From Chloroflexota bacterium (GTDB lineage: Bacteria > Chloroflexota > Chloroflexia > Thermomicrobiales > UBA6265): a stretch of DNA of 6,700 nt. Below, piece after piece: positions 4,907 to 6,700 of the stretch. Position numbers and translations under genes: made by a program. Numbering within the stretch: position 1 is the first letter of the stretch; each line of letters begins with the position of its first letter. The notes beneath the pieces were generated by a model that saw nothing but the letters and a program-made list of their open reading frames with translations, ran no database searches and had not been told where the DNA came from. The DNA lies in the NCBI GenBank assembly GCA_023423795.1, contig JAFAEX010000116.1, forward strand, positions 1 to 6,700. The letters run 5' to 3'.

Positions 4907-6172
4907 CTACCGCAACGCGCCCATCGCGGCATCGGCCGAGGGCAGGTCCGGCGCGAGGACGTAGACGACCTCCGGGCCGGTTTGCACGATGCGGGCGGCG
5001 ACCCCGTCGGTGATCATCGCCACGTCGCCCGGGATCTCGCCCTCGTAGAGGCCGTCGAACCGGTTCGCGGTCTGGGCCTGCAGCGCGCGGGAGAACGCGA
5101 TCGCGTCGGACTCCCGGTCCCAGACGGTGGACCAGACCAGCACCTCGCGGTCGCCGTCGGCCCACAGGGCGTAGGCGTCGCCGTCCCAGCCGTCGGCCGC
5201 GTTGCGGGCCGGCGCGGGCAGCTCGATCTCGCCGGTGAAGGGGTTGATGCCCTCGCCCGGCTGCAGGTCGGCCAGCAGTAGGACGATGCCCAGTTCACCC
5301 ATCACGTCCTCGTCGATCAGTTCCCACCCCTCGCCGAGCGCGGGCGCGAGGTCAGGCAGCGTCACCGGCGTCGGGTCGTCGCGGTCGAGGTAGCGCTCGG
5401 GGTGCATGATCTGCTCGGTCGAGGTCGGCAAATCGGTGTAGGCGGCGTTCACCGCGTCCCAGCCGCCCTCGGCCCGCAGCGCCTCGACGAACTCCGCCCC
5501 GGCCAGGTACGGGAAGACCAGCGAGATGGCGAGCGCCGGCGGCACCGCGTCGAGCATGGCGGTGTCGGTCGCGCCCGGCGCGGTGGCGATGCCCGCGGCC
5601 AGCGACGGGTTCGCCGCGAGGTAGTCGTAGGAAGCGATGGTGGCGTCGCCCTCGAACAGGGCGGCGCGGGCGGTCGCCACGTCGGCGTCGGCCTCGATGC
5701 TGCCCGCCATCAGGTCGTCGAGCCCGAGGTGGGCGTCCTGCAGGGCGTGGACGACCTCGTGGGCGTAGGTGAACTCCTCCAGCGGGCCGAACGCGCCGTC
5801 GCCGGAGATGACGAACATCTCGTCGGTCTTCTGGTCCCAGAACCCCGCCACCTGGTCGCCGAGCAGGTCGAGGGAGATCTGCAGGTAGTCGGTCCCCTCC
5901 GGCAGCAGCCCGATCGCGATCAGCCCGCGGCCGTCGGCCTCGGCCTCCTCGGGGGAATAGTCCTCCGCGATCATCTCCGGCAGGCGTTCCTTCAACTCCT
6001 CCTTCGAAATCAGGGCGTCGTCGATCTCGTCGAGCGGGGGAAGTTCGCGGACCACGGCGATGTCGGCGGCGATGGCGTCGCGCTGGGCCTCGTCGGCGAC
6101 CACGGCGAGCGGCGACGCCAACGCGGTCGCGGCAACCAGCGCGGCGACGGCGACGGGTTGGAATGCAGGCAC
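4907..6172 (-). CDS. Secreted HExxH zinc metalloprotease-like protein
   Basis: The 421-residue protein starts with a Sec-type signal peptide (MPAFQPVAVAALVAATALAS, likely cleaved after AVVA near residue 26); its N-region lacks a positive charge. The mature part has YAHEVVHALQDAH with HEVVH at 138-142, the zinc-binding and catalytic motif, and FEGDATIASY with E174 as a likely third ligand 32 residues later, a gluzincin-like layout. PTSTEQIMHPERY (249-261) and GWDGDAYALW followed by VWSTVWDRESDAIAF in the last third resemble a family of exported Chloroflexota proteins I recall without a firm name. The role is probably extracytoplasmic proteolysis; the substrate is unknown. GTG 6172 was chosen for AAGGAG six bases upstream; the longer TTG frame at 6220 starts in the -10 box and spans a hairpin. 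The protein is rich in Asp and Glu. It is convergent with the FMN reductase gene. Confidence 0.85.
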   Translation of the reverse strand: MPAFQPVAVAALVAATALASPLAVVADEAQRDAIAADIAVVRELPPLDEIDDALISKEELKERLPEMIAEDYSPEEAEADGRGLIAIGLLPEGTDYLQISLDLLGDQVAGFWDQKTDEMFVISGDGAFGPLEEFTYAHEVVHALQDAHLGLDDLMAGSIEADADVATARAALFEGDATIASYDYLAANPSLAAGIATAPGATDTAMLDAVPPALAISLVFPYLAGAEFVEALRAEGGWDAVNAAYTDLPTSTEQIMHPERYLDRDDPTPVTLPDLAPALGEGWELIDEDVMGELGIVLLLADLQPGEGINPFTGEIELPAPARNAADGWDGDAYALWADGDREVLVWSTVWDRESDAIAFSRALQAQTANRFDGLYEGEIPGDVAMITDGVAARIVQTGPEVVYVLAPDLPSADAAMGALR

Positions 6173-6178
6173 GAACGT

Positions 6179-6184
6179 CTCCTT
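6179..6184 (-). promoter_or_regulatory. Ribosome binding site that fixes the protease start at 6172
   Basis: On the minus strand AAGGAG lies six bases before GTG 6172, directly ahead of a typical signal peptide. No comparable site precedes the in-frame TTG at 6220. Confidence 0.8.
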
Positions 6185-6189
6185 CTGGT

Positions 6190-6216
6190 CGAAGCCCGCG
6201 CCACACGCGGGCTTCG
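6190..6216 (-). promoter_or_regulatory. 11-bp perfect stem-loop at the 5' end of the protease transcript
   Basis: CGAAGCCCGCG (6190-6200) pairs with CGCGGGCTTCG (6206-6216) around a five-base loop. It lies between the -10 box (6220-6225) and the ribosome site (6179-6184), six bases from the latter. The predicted start near 6213 would trim only the outer pairs. It may stabilise the message or tune translation. Confidence 0.65.
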
Positions 6217-6219
6217 CCA

Positions 6220-6225
6220 ACTATA
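6220..6225 (-). promoter_or_regulatory. Candidate -10 box of the protease gene
   Basis: On the minus strand TATAGT matches TATAAT at five of six positions, rare in this GC-rich context. The -35 about 17 bp upstream is poor, so activator dependence or an alternative sigma factor is possible. Confidence 0.5.
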
Positions 6226-6305
6226 GACGCGCCGCGATCGCGCACACGCACATCCGTTGACACCCCATCCGCCGTCCGCGGCACACCCGCCCGCCTCGTC
6301 GAACA

Positions 6306-6347
6306 GAGCACCGAGCACGGAGCACCCGGCACCCGGCACCCGGCCCT
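6306..6347. repeat. Degenerate heptamer tandem array (six units)
   Basis: The units GAGCACC, GAGCACG, GAGCACC, CGGCACC, CGGCACC and CGGCCCT run head to tail with an exact 7-bp period. The array lies between divergent genes. The unit differs from the heptamer at 4811-4898 but the period is the same. No inverted partner is seen. Confidence 0.75.
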
Positions 6348-6463
6348 CGCCACTCATTCCGGGGGTGGCATTGCGATTGCGTTGACCGCATGGCGCAGGC
6401 GCGCCGGGGTTTCCGGGTGGCGGATCGGCGCGAAGCACGGTTCACAACGAGGAGGAACGCGCC

Positions 6464-6700
6464 GTGAGCGAGTCCAGGTTCGGAAACGAGGGGGGTCTGC
6501 CGGGCGCGGGCGGGATGTCCGGCTCGGGCGGCGGCATCAGCGGCAGCGGCTTCGGCGGCTCCGGCCTGGCGGGCGGCAGTGTCCCCGCGGGCGGCACCGG
6601 CATGCCGGGCGGACCGGGCAGCCGCGGAACCATCGGCGCCGGGACCGCCGGCTCGAACACCAACTTCGGCGACAGCTCCGCCAGCGGCGCGGCGTCGGGC
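6464..6700 (+). CDS. Glycine/serine-rich protein of unknown function, 5' part only
   Basis: GTG 6464 has GGAGG (6451-6455) eight bases upstream. The visible 79 residues start MSESRFGNEGGLPGAGG and continue with irregular GSG, GGSG and GGTG runs; Gly, Ser and Ala dominate, with almost no charge after residue 10. This is low-complexity and probably disordered. No signal peptide or membrane segment is visible, and the frame runs off the window, so any folded domain lies beyond it. Frames in the same region on the opposite strand are proline-rich shadows. No clear promoter was found in 6226-6463; TTGACC (6382-6387) has no -10 at proper distance. Function cannot be assigned. Confidence 0.65.
   Translation, partial: MSESRFGNEGGLPGAGGMSGSGGGISGSGFGGSGLAGGSVPAGGTGMPGGPGSRGTIGAGTAGSNTNFGDSSASGAASG

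Noticed and set aside
6173..6220. TTG start extending the secreted protease by 16 residues
   Set aside because: It overlaps the -10 box TATAGT, its codons form a hairpin, and it would bury the signal peptide; GTG 6172 has a strong ribosome site.
6257..6262. Plus-strand TTGACA as a -35 box
   Set aside because: No AT-containing -10 lies 15-20 bp downstream; the region is almost pure GC there.

Overview
This is a GC-rich (roughly 70% by eye) bacterial window. GTG starts with good Shine-Dalgarno sequences, strong GC bias at third codon positions, long spurious antisense frames, heptamer repeats and a secreted HExxH protein with a PTSTEQ...HPERY motif all fit Chloroflexota (Thermomicrobia-like). 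That placement is an inference; a high-GC actinobacterium is not excluded. No rRNA, tRNA, CRISPR array, transposase or phage gene was seen.

Layout. Positions 1-477 hold no supported gene but several dispersed-type repeats, including an 82-bp inverted-repeat element. A MerR/SoxR-type promoter (478-508) and a 16-bp leader hairpin precede a plus-strand gene (579-1376) that fuses a DUF5519/luciferase-like domain to a Ddn-type flavin/F420 reductase domain. A small unknown ORF follows (1549-1788), then an intergenic stretch with short hairpins. A MATE efflux pump (2211-3683) comes next. Upstream of it lie a GAAC-N4-GTTC LexA-like box and a possible 40-codon leader ORF, and downstream a clear hairpin terminator. 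A second promoter of identical MerR/SoxR geometry (3794-3824) is followed by an unusually long leader of about 325 nt and an NAD(P)H-dependent FMN reductase (4156-4803). This gene converges on a minus-strand secreted metalloprotease-like gene (4907-6172). The 103-bp gap between them is almost entirely one 37-bp perfect hairpin built from heptamer repeats. Upstream of the protease gene are a -10 box, an 11-bp hairpin and another heptamer array. The window ends inside a glycine-rich plus-strand gene (6464 onward).

How it may work together. Two flavin-type oxidoreductases, each behind a 19-bp-spacer promoter with a near-identical dyad, flank a drug/cation efflux pump with a possible SOS box. The simplest reading is a small stress island for redox-active or DNA-damaging compounds: reduce the compound or quinone, regenerate reduced flavin, and export toxins. 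The regulators (a SoxR/MerR protein and LexA) are not in the window, so the regulon idea is an inference from operator sequences. The protease and glycine-rich genes show no visible link to it.
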